Below are positions 46,667-57,704 of a stretch of 64,000 bases of DNA, piece after piece (the first letter of the stretch is position 1; every line of letters starts with the position of its first letter). The stretch comes from Hippophae tibetana (Eukaryota > Streptophyta > Magnoliopsida > Rosales > Elaeagnaceae): contig CM072801.1 in assembly GCA_037013495.1 (NCBI GenBank), positions 20,643,001-20,707,000 on the forward strand, written 5' to 3'. Below the pieces are notes generated by a model. It made no database searches and had not been told where the DNA came from. It saw only the letters and a program-made list of their open reading frames with translations. Made by a program: the position numbers and the translations under genes.

Positions 46667-49600
46667 GTCAGTTTGTTATTTAAACATCAATTTAAGGATC
46701 CTTCTTTTGTATTTGAGAAAAAACAGGGGAAAATCTTCCTTGGCATTTTTCATTTGTTGTTTACAAAAAGCCTTTTGCATCCGTTTTGATTCTTTTGAAG
46801 GTGGGAGATAGGGTTGTAAATTTATTTCTTTTTTATACTCCATTTTTTCGAGTATATATGTGGTTTTAGAAAATTTATTTCTTGTTGTTAAGTATTTTTG
46901 TCACACATTATTTAGTAACAAGATATTATTTATAAAAGTATAAAACACTTAATTTAATAAGATTTTATTTGATTAAATTAGACTTAAGTTTCATGGTATT
47001 AGAGATAGTCTGATTTGATTGATAACTTGTGTTTTGTTTTTAATAGTTTTATTGGATTTTTGTAAGAACACCTTTGTCCGTGTGAAAAGAGACTATTAAA
47101 TATAAATTTCTTTCAGTCATACATTCTACTTATAAATTTAAATAACCGTTAACTAAATAAAATTTTATTGAATTGAATTAGGCCTAAATTTCTAACACTT
47201 TTAAATAAGAATATTAGTTACTTCTCAAAAATATTTAACTTAGATTTAATTAATCAAATTTAAACTTAAATAAAATCTTCAATATTATTTTTATTATTGT
47301 AAGTTCATTCCTTTTATTATATTATTTATTTTTAATTGTTTTGATTTAAAGAAAATAATATAATAATTATGATAACTATTTTTGTTTTAAAACAATCATA
47401 TCCCATTCTTAATATAGATTTAGATGTATGGCTAACTTTTTCAAATATATAAGCTTGGGAGTTCACAATTTTAACTTCTTTAATCATCTTTATCAAAGAT
47501 ATACACAGAGTGACCATGCATTATTCACAATCCAAGGAATCAGAAGATGTCAAGTCATTTACTTAACCTCTTTCCTCTTTGACGACTTTCTCTAGCTACC
47601 CTTGCAATGCCATTTCATTATTGATTATTTAATAAAGATTTTGATTTTTAATTTTTAATTTTTTAGATAATAAATCAAATCTTAATATTTTTTGTTTATA
47701 AATATTTGAATAAAATGATTAAAAACATAATTTTTTTAAATAATAGTTAAAAAATTTCTTTATCTTTTAAGATTTCAAAAAAAATAAAAAATAAAAAAAT
47801 ACATAAAGTATTACTAAACAATGATATTTTTAATTTTTTTTAAAATCATTAAGTAAAAATTATTATCAATGATGATTATTTTTATAAAAAATCATAAATC
47901 ATAAATCAAAATAATTATTAAACAAAAACTTCTTTATTTACTTATTTGTTTTTTTCAAATAACTTATTTTCTCTAAAAGTAAAAACAGAAAGAAGGAAGA
48001 AAAAAAGGAAAAAAAAAAACCTTCTATGTTTTTATCTATACTTCTTTTATTTATTATTATAAAAATAAATAAATTTTTTTATCTACAAAGTAAAATAAAA
48101 ATATATATATTCTTCTAAAAAAAATATTTACATTTTAAAATAATTAAATCTTTATAATGCAATCAAACTTCTATTTTTATATTCTAAAACCTTTCAAGTA
48201 TATAAACTATGCGTGTTTTGGTGATGTGACCTGTTATGAACCTTTTGATTTTGTTTTATTGGCCAATATTAAAAGAAGAGAACCGACGACCATAATTAAA
48301 CAGGATAAATCCGAGTCTAAGTAGGTTTGTTATTTTAATGATATTCTCTTTAAAAAATTTCATTCAATATAATTGACCACTTATTAAAATTATATATATA
48401 TATATATATATATAAATACTATAAAAATATTATAAATAAATAAATAATTAATTGTTTTCAAATATTTTTTAATTAATTTATTATCTAAAAATATAATTTA
48501 AATATCGTATATATATTATACTATGTAAAAATAATAAATTATATCATGTTTTAAAAGAAGTATAAATTTTAAAATTTAGATAAAAAATATAAAAATTAAA
48601 ATGATTATACCATTAAAATTAAGAAACAAACGCGTATAAGTTAACAAAATAAAACTAACTTTTTTTAAATTTTTTAATTTTGAATTAAATTGTCACATTT
48701 TAAAATTTATAATAGTATTTTGTTTTCTATTTTTAACCCCCCACACCTCATATTTTATAATGCATATTGTTAAAAAAACAAAAGGGTAAATAACATTTTT
48801 TGATAGTATTTGTAAATACTATTTTTTTTTCAAATTACTGTCGTTTAATAAAGATTTTATAATATAGATTGAGTTAGATATATCACAAAATATTTAAAAT
48901 GTCTGATATTAACAAAATTTACATTAAGGTTTAGCGCAAATATTATCTACATGGCCGTAGTAGTATGCATGGAGTACAAATGTATCTTTCTTTCTTCAAT
49001 AAAAAACTATTATATATATTATTTTTTAACATTAAACAACTATTTTTATTATTTAGCAATCTATTATATATGTGAAGAGTATGGAGACATAAGAAGAAAG
49101 AATGATTTAATATTGTATTGGTGTGTTTTAAAATGTACATAAAAAACTCTATTTATAGAGTTGTAACAAGTGTAGTACAAGTATAATACAAGTGAAATAG
49201 TAAGTGTAGTATAAGTGAAATAGTAAGTGTAGTATAAGTGAAATAGTATAAGTATAGTACAAGTGAAATAGTACAAGTGTAGTACAAATGAAATAGTGGA
49301 AGTGTAGTACAAGTGAAATAGTGGAAGTGTAGTAATACAAATGTAGTATAAATGAAGTATAAGTGAAGTATAAGTGAATTACAATATCAAATATAACTTA
49401 ACATCCCCCCTCAAACTCAAGGAGTAAGAGAAACAATCAACTTGAGTTTGGAAACTAATTCTTGAAATATGCCTAGTAGATTAGATTTGGTGAAGATGTC
49501 AGCTGTTTGATCTGTGTAGGATATTGATTTGAGACAAACAGTATCTTGAAGAACATGTTGACGAACAAAATGACAATCAATCTCGATATGTTTTGTTCGT

Positions 49601-52600
49601 TCATGAAATACATTATTGTGAGCAATATGAATAGCACTCTGATTGTCACAATATAAGATAGTTGCAGTTGATTGGAGAACACCCATATCAGCAAGTAACC
49701 AACGGAGCCAAAGAAGTTCTTGAGTGGTGTCAGCAAGAGTACGATATTCAACTTCAGTGCTGGATCGAGAAGTGAGGGATTGTTTCTTGCTTCACCAAGA
49801 TATGAGAGAGTTTCCAAGAAAGAAACAATATCCAGTAGTAGAGCGACGATCAGTTGGGTCACCTGCCCAATCAGCATCAGAGTAGGTGGAAAGAAGAAGA
49901 TTAGACTTGTTGGAGAAGTAGAGACCGTGAAACATGGTGCCTTTGATGTAGCGAAGAATGCGAAGAACCGCAGTATAATGGGAACCGCAGTATAATGGGT
50001 AGACCGTGGAGCAGACATGAATTGACTAACCAGATGAACAACATAGGCAATGTCAGGACGAGTGACTGTGAGATAAACAAGACTGCCTACTAGTTGTCTG
50101 TATAATGTGGCATCTGAGAGAATAGTACCATCCAATGGAGTAAGTTTGACATTGGTTTCTAGAGGTGTTGATGCAGTTTTGCAATCAGTAAGGCCAACCC
50201 GATTAAGAATATCAGATGGGTACTTTGCTTGAGAGAGATAATATCCTAGAGAATTAGATGAGATTTCTAGGCCCAAGAAGTAGTGGAGACGACCAAGGTC
50301 TTTCATTTCAAATTGATGGCTCAGAAACTGCTTGAGATCAATAATTCCATTAGAGTCATTCCCTGTTATGATCATATCATCTACATAAAGGAGTAGAAGT
50401 GTTACACCAGTGGGAATCTTCCTAATAAAGAGACCAGAGTCATAAGAACTGGAAGTGAAACCAAAGTCAGTAAGTGTAGAGCTGAATTTGGCAAACCATG
50501 GCCGAGGAGCTTGTTTGAGGCCATAGAGAGCACGACGAAGTCTGCATACTTGATGAGGTGAATGATTGTATCCAATTTCGGGCAGTAGCAACAACAATGA
50601 TACTTCGAATAGAGGTGAGGCGAGCTACAGGTGCAAAAGTTTCTTCATAGTCGATTCCATATTCCTGTGTAAAACCCTTTGCAACGAGACGAGCTTTATA
50701 TCGTTCCACAGACCCATCTGAATGAGTTTTGATTTTGAAAATCCACTTACAACCAATCAAAGGTTTATTAGATGGAAGATCAACAAGATCCCATGTATGT
50801 GCTTTTGTTAATGCCTGTAATTCATCTGTCATAGCTTGCTGCCAATGAGGGTTAGAACTAGCTTCTCTATAGTTTTGGGTTCATGATGAGACAAAATAGT
50901 AGAGAAACATTGGTAATCACGAAGATGAAAAGGAAGACTACTTACACGAGTAGAACGACAAAGTGATGACTTTAGACAATCAGGTAGTTGGTCTTCAGAA
51001 GATGTTGTTATGGTAGGATCAGCAGCAGGAGCAGACACATCAAGAGAAGCCATAGTAGGCGATGGTGAGGGTAATGGAGCAATGTCAGGAGGAAATAAAT
51101 CAATAGTTGGGTCATTAAAAAATGAGAGTGAGGTAGGAGATGAGACATCACTACTACAAAAATAAGCATTAAAGTCGGTTAAAAACCGACTTTAAACTAA
51201 TTTAAAGTGTAAAGTCGGTTCAAGGTGTGAACCGACTTTACGTTTAAAGTCGGTTCACGGGATGAACCGATTTTACGTTTAAAGTCGGTTCACGCGATGA
51301 ACCGACTTTACGTTTAAAGTCGGTTCACGGGATGAACCGATTTTACGTTTAAAGTCGGTTCACGCGATGAACCGACTTTACGTTTAAAGTCGGTTCACGC
51401 GGTGAACCGACTTTAATTTTTTTTTTTTTAATTTACTCATTTTCAACCTGTATTCGAGCAGAAAAAAACCAAAATCAGTTTAGCAAACAGTTTAAATAAT
51501 ACAAATATTTGAAAAATAAAATATTAATTAATAACAGAAAAATTACCATGGTTTTGTTCTATTTTATTCAAGATCGTCATATTCTTCTCCTTATGTTATA
51601 TTACAAACCTACATATATAATACAACAATCTATACACATAAATAATAACACATAATAACAGAAAAAATATATGAATAATAGGGGATCTAAAAGATTAGTT
51701 AGAGAGGAAGAAAACTCACTAACCGATGTTGGAAATGATAGTCGTAGGTGGCTGGAAAATGAGAAAGAGTGGAGGAAAAGTGGAGGAGGAGGTTTTCGAT
51801 TTTTTAGAGTTCTACAACGCTGAAAATAGTTTCTGTCTGGGAAGAAAGAAGAGAAAATATTTATCCACGTGTGTAGCGTCGGTTGACGTGTCGAACTGAT
51901 GCTATGTTACGTGGATAGCGTCGGTTAACACCTAGAACCGACGCTACGTCCACGCATAGCGTCGGTTTGACACATCAACCGACGCTACGTCCTACGTGGA
52001 TAGCGTCGGTTCTATATCGAACCGACTTTACGTATCGACTTAAATACCCATTTTTGTAGTAGTGCATGAAATGAGGAAATAGAGGAAAACATTTTATGTT
52101 CCCAAAAGATGATATGACGAGAGATGCGCAATCATTTAGAGATAGGGTCCCAACAACGATAGCCTTTGTGTTCTATTCCATACCCTAAGAAACAACAAAA
52201 GGCGAGCACGAGGTTCTAATTTATTGCATTCATGAGGGTGAAGAAGAACAAAACAGGCACAATCAAACATTTTGAGCAGTTCATAAGATGGAGAAGTACT
52301 ATAGAGACACTCATAAGGGGATTGATTGTGAATAATAGGCATGGGAACACGATTGATGCTATAAATAGCTGTAAGAGCTGCTTCATCCCAAAAGTGTTCA
52401 GGATAAGAACTATAAATGAGGAGAGTGCGAACAATATTAAGAATATGTTTGTGTTTTCGCTCAGCTCTTCCATTTTGTTGAAATGTGTCAGGACAAGAAT
52501 ATTGAGAAAGAGTCCCATTTTGTCGAAGAAAATTTAAAAACTTTATTTCTTTATATTCCATACCATTATCAGCTCTAAGTACTTTGATATTTTGAGAAAA

Positions 52601-55600
52601 TTGGGTTTTAACCATTTGGATAAAATCATAATAAATTTTGGGTAATTCAGATCTATGTTTCATGAGAAAAATCCATGTGAATCTTGAATAATCATCAATA
52701 AAAATGACAAAGTAAACACATCCCTCCATAGTAGGATGTGGGGATGGACCCCAAACATCAGAATGAATTAAGTCAAAAGGGGAGACAGAAGTAGAATCAC
52801 TTTTATTAAAACATAAAGCAGGTTGTTTTCCCAATTGACAAGGCAAACAATTTACATTATCAGAAATAGAAACAAATCCTAATTTACCAGAAGATGCTAA
52901 GGGACGAAGACGTTCTATAGACGTATGGCCTAGACGAGCATGCCATAGGTTGATAGGAGTAGTAGAAGCAGAAACAGAAGTATGAGGAGAATTGGGTAGA
53001 TGAAGGTCGATAAGTTCAAATAATCGTCCAACCTTACGGCCTATCCCAAGGATCTGTCCTGTTTGTGGATCCTACACATGACAACTAGAAGAGGAAAAAG
53101 TAATAGTAAGACCAAGTTCACATAATTGACCAACAAAGATAAGAAGATGTGGAAACTTGTCCTACAGCATTAACATGCATATGTGAACCATTGGCAGTTT
53201 GAATTAAAGGTTTGGAGATGGAAGATTGTGTGGGAGAGAAGATGTGAGTATCATGAGTCATATGGTTACAACAAGCAGAATCAAAATACCATAAAGATTT
53301 ACCTGATGTGAGAGACAAGACAGTAGGGGGAGGATTACTAGATTGTGAGAGAACATGTTTAAGAAGATCTTCAAGTTCTTGAGTAGAGAACGTAAATTTG
53401 TCATGATTATCCTCAGAAACAGCAGCAGTGATAGATGAGTTACTATTTTTACCTGAACTATGTTGAGAGGGATTCCGTGGGAATGCTGAGAGGGATTCCG
53501 AAAGCAATCTCTGTTAAAGTGTCCTGGACCCTTCTTGTGACAATATATACATACCAGAATGGGACATGCAAGAAGCTCATGATTGGGGTTGTGACAGTAG
53601 GTGCAGCCTTGATGTTTGAAGTCCTCTTTTGAACCTCTTTTAGGGCGATAAAATGGGGTGGCAAGAACAGAATCTGTATGATGAACTTTGAAAACCCCCA
53701 TCCGAGTTTCTTCAGAGCGAAGCTCGGTCACAACAGTATCTAAGGATGGGAAAGGACTCTGATGGAGTAAGGAAGCTCGAACAGGTTCAAATCGATCATG
53801 GAGAGCCATGAGAAAAATAACAAGATGCTGGTGATTACGGTAAGTTGCAAACATCTCAACATCAATCTTGTTCGTCCAAGTTGGTTCAGAGAGAGCGAGT
53901 TGATCCCAAATAGTATGCATTTTAGAGAGAAATTGGTTAATGGTTTGATCAGTTATTTGACGTTTGGTATGAAGAGTTGTTAGAAGTTGATATTGGTTGG
54001 TCAAATCTGTTGTAGTGAAGCGAGCCTCAAGAAATTCCCAAACTTCTTTGGCAGTGTCAAAACACCCAAATTCACCATGGATGAAGGGTAAGGTGGTGTT
54101 ACGGAACCAGATAATAATTTGATGATGTTTATTCTCCCAATCTTCAAGGCGGTCAACAAATAAGGAGTTGTTTTCAGTGGTTTCTTGGATGGGTATAGAG
54201 ATATCACCAGTTATGAAACGCCATAGCTTATGTCCTTTCAAGAAACTTTTCATTGCTTGTGCCCATGCTAGGTAGTTAGTATCATCAAGGGTGGTAGAGA
54301 TTGGTTTTGGGACATCATTTCGGTCCATTTTAATGAAATAATGGAGGAAATATAAAGCAAATATATAGAAACAGTATAAAAGAGATATCCTTAAAAATGA
54401 AAAGAGGAGTTGAAAACAAGCCTGGAATCGGGTTAAGGTGAGCCGGGTTGGAGTGAGCCGAGTTGAGGTGAGCTGGGTTGGAGTGAGCCGAGTTGAGGTG
54501 AGCCGGGTTGGAGTGAGCCGAGTTGAGGTGAATCGAGTTGAGAGTAAACCGAGTTAGGGTGAGCCGGGTTGACTGTGATGAAGAGAGGCGAATTTTTGAT
54601 AAAATTTTTAGAGTTACATGAGAGGCTCTGATACCATGTGAAGAGTATAGAGAGATAAAAAGAAAGAATGATTTAATGTTGTATTGGTGTGTTTTAGAAT
54701 GTACATAGAGAACTCTATTTATAGAGTTGTAACAAGTGTAGTATAAGTGTAGTACAAGTGTAATAGTTAGTGTAGTACAAAGTGTAGTACAAGTGAAATA
54801 GTACAAGTGAAATAGTGGAAGTGTAGTACAAGTGAAATAATACAAGTGTAGTACAAGTGAAGTATAAGTGAATTACAATATCAAATATAATTTAACAATA
54901 TCTTTTCCTTAACAATAAATATTTATTAATTAAAAAGTAAAACAAATTATATGAAAAAAATCAAATTAAATGTTCTAGATTAAGGAAAAAATTTGAACGT
55001 TGAGAAACATAGTAGTTATTTGATGTATATATATGTGTGTGAATTTTTAATTAAAAGAACACGAAAAAACATATAATTTGGGAGATAATATCCGTACTCT
55101 TCTGTTATGGACGTGTATGTATTCCACACATTTTGTTTATTTGGGTATTTTGGCCATACAAAATATGTTTGTTTTGATCTTTAAAACTTAGAGAGATTGT
55201 GATATACACACAAACTGGATCCTAAGCTGTGTGATAAGGTGTTTACAATTTACCTGATTAAAGCTAACCCAACTCAAATTATTAGGTTTGTTTGTTGGAT
55301 TGGTTCCAAAAATCTAAAAAGTGATCTAAAATAGGTTGTATATATTGGTTATTGATATTTAAAAAATCATACAAACCTATCAAATCTACTAGTAATATTA
55401 TTTTATTTTTAAATGTTATATTTTAATTATATTAAATAAATTCAAAAATTAAAAAGTATTAGTATTTATCTAATATGATTATTTTATTTTAAACAATTAA
55501 TGATTAATTGGATTATTCTTGAAGATAATATATGAGCACATGTAATATTATGATTTATTTAACGACATAATTACTTTTTAAGTTGAGTAGTTCTTTATGC

Positions 55601-56719
55601 ACGTAGTCGAATTGAGGTGGAGTATTAATTTATTATTTTAATTTTAGTGATATTTAGAGTATGAAATTAATTAATTACATGATTTTTATTAAATTATTAT
55701 TTGGAAAAATAAAATAAAATTTATTCACCAAACATAATTAATATTTAAAACATAAAATTTAATGCAATATTTATTTAGTTTTTAAAATAAAAATAAAATA
55801 AAATTTGACGATTAGCAAAAAAAATAAAAAAAATCCACACAACTAAATCCATACCAATGTGAAGAGTTCGATTTGTATTTGTTTTATAACCTTTATTACA
55901 TCGGATTAGTGCTAATTTAATGACATTTACATATATTTTTGGAAAAGATTTACTATAATAATTTCCCAAATGTAGGTGATAAACTGGATGAGGAAGAAAT
56001 GGCCAACCTTGAGGACAATTGGACCAACAATACCATCCATGTACTTGGACAAACGACTTGAAGATGACAAAGAATATGGATTCAGCATTTTCAAGCCAAA
56101 TGTTGATACATGCATGAAATGGCTTAATGAAAGGTCCAAAAGATCAGTTACATACGTCTCATTTGGGAGCCTAGCTGTTTTTGGAGCTGAACAAATGGAA
56201 GAATTGGCTTTTGGTTTCAAAAGGAGCAATTCTTACTTCTTATGGGTAGTTAGAGAATCAGAAGAAGCTAAACTCCCAAAAGGATTTGTAGAGGAGATAT
56301 CTGATAAGGGTTTGGTGGTGTCATGGTGTAATCAATTAGAGGTTTTAGCACATGAAGCAATTGGGTGTTTTTTTACTCATTGTGGTTGGAACTCAACTTT
56401 GGAATCTTCAAGTTTGGGAGTTCCAATGATTGGAATGCCTTATTGGAGTGATCAAAACACCAATGCAAAATTTATTATGGATGTATGGAAATTGGGACTT
56501 AAGGTAAGAATTGATGAGAACAAGATTGTTAGACAAGAAGAAGTTGAAAGATGTATTAGAGAAATTATTGAAGGAGATAAAGGGAAAGAGATCTTAGCTA
56601 ATGCAAATAAATGGAAGGTATTGGCCAAGAAAGCAGTCGATGTAGGAGGAAGTTCTGATAAAAGCATCGATGAGTTTGTATCAAAACTTGTTTCATTTGC
56701 AAATGTTTCTACTTGTTAA
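45992..56719 (+). CDS. UGT74: UDP-glycosyltransferase, UGT74 family (2 exons, 472 residues)
   Basis: Family 1 plant glycosyltransferase, probably cytosolic, moving glucose from UDP-glucose to a small acceptor; known UGT74 enzymes act on carboxylic acids such as salicylate, indole-3-butyrate and jasmonates, or on thiohydroximates. Exons are 45992-46666 and 55976-56719, joined in phase 0 (GAAGAG|GTCAGT ... AATGTAG|GTGATA), the conserved plant UGT intron site. Visible landmarks are [17 protein letters not shown] with the catalytic His23, [17 protein letters not shown] with its partner Asp119, and the 44-residue PSPG box at about 342-385 ([34 protein letters not shown]) ending in Gln, usual for UDP-glucose use. 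The length is normal for the family and no defect is seen. The 9.3 kb intron is unusual and holds a Copia element. The precise acceptor cannot be told. Confidence 0.95.
46667..49070 (+). other. Left part of the UGT74 intron
   Basis: AT-rich intron sequence before the Copia insertion. Near 46990-47020 the phrase TTTCATGGTATTAGAGATAG resembles an LTR end plus a primer-binding site, and similar flanking words recur near 47150-47200, so an old LTR scrap may be present. No coding sequence was found. The intron would have been about 3.5 kb before the Copia insertion. Confidence 0.45.
49071..49403 (-). repeat. 3' LTR of the intronic Copia element
   Basis: A 333-bp repeat that is longer than its partner at 54638-54897 because a tandem array of AGTGTAGTACAAGTGAAATA-like units (about 49165-49375) has more copies. 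The flanking unique parts match closely. Confidence 0.9.
51172..51413. repeat. Left subterminal palindrome array of the CACTA element
   Basis: About seven palindromic units of the form AAAGTCGGTT ... AACCGACTTT with a period near 35 bp. The loops alternate between ACGGGATG and ACGCGATG forms, showing local duplication in pairs. Confidence 0.88.
51876..52040. repeat. Right subterminal palindrome array of the CACTA element
   Basis: About four units of the form AGCGTCGGTT ... AACCGACGCT. The last unit nearest the terminus closes with GAACCGACTTTACG, a hybrid of the right- and left-hand motif types. Confidence 0.82.
54430..54580. repeat. GC-rich minisatellite in the Copia leader
   Basis: Short units GAGCCGGGTTGGAGT, GAGCCGAGTTGAGGT and variants are repeated about 13 times in alternation between the primer-binding site and gag of the intronic Copia element. 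The open frame across it (Asn-Ser-Ala-His repeats) is a by-product of the repeat. Confidence 0.8.
54638..54897 (-). repeat. 5' LTR of the intronic Copia element
   Basis: A 260-bp partner of 49071-49403 with fewer copies of the GTGTAGTACAAGTGAAATA-type unit (about 54730-54865). Confidence 0.9.
54898..55975 (+). other. Right part of the UGT74 intron
   Basis: AT-rich, non-coding intron sequence between the Copia element and exon 2, ending in the acceptor TTTCCCAAATGTAG at 55975. I see no other feature. Confidence 0.5.
55976..56719 (+). CDS. UGT74: UGT74 exon 2 (UDP-sugar-binding C-terminal domain)
   Basis: This exon encodes residues 226-472, beginning [20 protein letters not shown], with [13 protein letters not shown] and then the PSPG donor-binding box. 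It ends with a TAA stop at 56717-56719. The GTG at 55976 is a Val codon inside the spliced frame, not a start. Confidence 0.94.
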   Translation: MINWMRKKWPTLRTIGPTIPSMYLDKRLEDDKEYGFSIFKPNVDTCMKWLNERSKRSVTYVSFGSLAVFGAEQMEELAFGFKRSNSYFLWVVRESEEAKLPKGFVEEISDKGLVVSWCNQLEVLAHEAIGCFFTHCGWNSTLESSSLGVPMIGMPYWSDQNTNAKFIMDVWKLGLKVRIDENKIVRQEEVERCIREIIEGDKGKEILANANKWKVLAKKAVDVGGSSDKSIDEFVSKLVSFANVSTC

Positions 56720-56746
56720 ATTTCTATATATTTCATGGGAATAAGG

Positions 56747-56756
56747 AATAAATAAA
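56747..56756 (+). promoter_or_regulatory. Candidate poly(A) signals of UGT74
   Basis: Two overlapping AATAAA words lie 28-37 bp after the stop codon, close to where a plant near-upstream element would be expected. Confidence 0.45.
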
Positions 56757-56774
56757 TTGGAGGCACTTATGATG

Positions 56775-57090
56775 ATATAGGGAGATATTCATTTTTCTCC
56801 CATATTCACTTTAATATCTTTCCTCAAGTCTATTTTCTCCCATATTCACTTTAATTTGAAATTAGGGAGATGTTCAATTTTTTTCATTAGAATAATTTTC
56901 TTCCAAAATTTTCTCTTAATAACTAGAGCTCATACACATAGTATTCATATTCTAACATCCTCCCTTAAGTTCACATTCTCTTAATAACTGTGAGCTTAAC
57001 TTTTAAATTCTGAAACTGTTGAGTGTTCAAAGCCTTAATCATTATGTCTACCACTTAAGCTTCACTTAGAACATATTCAAACAGCCATTG
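56775..57090 (-). mobile_element. Copia 3'-end scrap (LTR piece, purine tract, RNase H end)
   Basis: On the minus strand, about 57090-56976 translates in part to the typical Copia RNase H end (VDIMIKALNTQQFQNLKVKL). It is followed by the purine tract TTAAGGGAGGA and an LTR beginning TGTTAGAATATG at 56957. The LTR far end is unclear. Inside it TTCTCCCATATTCACTTTAA occurs twice (about 56794 and 56833). Only a scrap of the element remains. Confidence 0.6.
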
Positions 57091-57119
57091 CAACTTGAGC
57101 GCTAGAATGGTGTCACTAT

Positions 57120-57500
57120 TCAGATAGTTCAATCAAACATAGCAAGATTTGCTCCTCAAGGTCAAGGGTCAAATTCCCATCAATATCAATAACATTCTAT
57201 GCAAAAAAATCCTCTAACAATAACTTTAACAATACACAAAGAAAAATCTTTCCAAAATAAAAATCAAACCCATAATAGAGGCAATGGAGGTGGCAAATCT
57301 TGATCAAAATACCAAAAAACTTGTCAAATTTGCAAGAAATAAGGACATAATGCAGCCAAATTTTTCTATCATTACTTTGCCTCTAATAACTCCTCGGATG
57401 AATTTTTTTAAAGTTCAAGACTTTGAGAAAAATGAGGACTCATCCAATCAGCTACCTCAACAATCTCAAACTAACCGTCCACAAGATTCAAAATTGTAGT
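57120..57500 (+). pseudogene. Copia gag zinc-knuckle scrap, plus strand
   Basis: Plus-strand translation near 57270-57390 shows NRGNGGGKS followed by TCQICKK and GHNAAKF, recognisable as the glycine-rich linker and CCHC zinc knuckle of a Copia gag. It is opposite in orientation to the RNase H scrap at its left, so the two come from different insertions or from a rearrangement. It is broken and short. Confidence 0.55.
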
Positions 57501-57704
57501 TTGGTAACTTCTTGTAAGGTTTACTTGAATGTTAATAATATGGGTGAACAAAATATATAATTATAAATTTAGTTTTTAGGTATGTCTTAGAATAATATTT
57601 TTCAAGCCGAAGAAATTATCGAGCCTCAACGATCATATCTCAAATACATCTATTTTTCTGTGTATATTAGATTTAATATTAGACACATAGAAACAATATA
57701 AAAA

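Larger units (their letters stand above)
51149..52064. mobile_element. Non-autonomous CACTA (En/Spm) element, 916 bp, nested in Copia
   Basis: Perfect 15-bp terminal inverted repeats CACTACTACAAAAAT and the 3-bp target duplication CAT on both sides (51146-51148 and 52065-52067) are textbook CACTA features. The left subterminal region (about 51172-51413) holds a 35-bp-period array of palindromic units, AAAGTCGGTTCACGCGATGA then ACCGACTTTACGTTT. The right one (about 51876-52040) holds a second palindrome type, TAGCGTCGGTT ... AACCGACGCTACG. Such arrays are transposase-binding sites in this superfamily. The middle has no transposase gene. The good termini and clean duplication suggest a fairly recent insertion compared with its Copia host and with its relative at 31281-32097. 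Confidence 0.92.
49410..54328 (-). pseudogene. gag-pol remnant of the intronic Copia element
   Basis: Copia polyprotein remnant read leftward: gag with two CCHC-like zinc knuckles, protease, integrase with [20 protein letters not shown] then [18 protein letters not shown], reverse transcriptase with [20 protein letters not shown], and RNase H with [24 protein letters not shown] transposon separates the integrase and reverse transcriptase parts. It is interrupted repeatedly and is a fossil. Confidence 0.88.
49071..54897 (-). mobile_element. Ty1/copia retrotransposon inside the UGT74 intron, broken, carrying a CACTA insertion
   Basis: LTRs at 49071-49403 and 54638-54897 begin TGTGAAGAG and end TTTAACA or CTTAACA on the plus strand. 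The primer-binding site TGGTATCAGAGC adjoins the right LTR and a purine tract (GAGGGGGGAT) the left one. Domains read leftward: gag from [20 protein letters not shown] (about 54.33-53.5 kb) with zinc-binding [14 protein letters not shown]; protease [15 protein letters not shown] (about 53.28 kb); integrase (about 52.85-52.14 kb); reverse transcriptase with [13 protein letters not shown] (about 50.83-50.0 kb); RNase H (to about 49.4 kb). It is broken at around half a dozen places besides the CACTA insertion. Flanks ATATA and ATATC match at four of five bases. LTR divergence looks like several percent, so it is a few million years old by the usual plant clock. Orientation is opposite to the gene. 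Confidence 0.92.

Noticed and set aside
46980-47030. LTR end plus primer-binding-site-like word (TGGTATTAGAG) in the UGT74 intron
   Set aside because: The match is imperfect and no LTR pair or coding remnant could be found around it.
48389-48413. Promoter TATA cluster
   Set aside because: It is a plain (AT)n microsatellite within an intron.
49149-49340. Tyr/Leu/Thr repeat open frames on the minus strand
   Set aside because: They are translations of the tandem repeat inside a Copia LTR.
51172-51413. CRISPR-like array (regular 35-bp spacing)
   Set aside because: The units are directly adjoining palindromes without variable spacers, inside a CACTA element of a plant genome.
54430-54845. Asn-Ser-Ala-His repeat protein
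   Set aside because: It is a by-product of the GC-rich minisatellite in the Copia leader and runs into the LTR.
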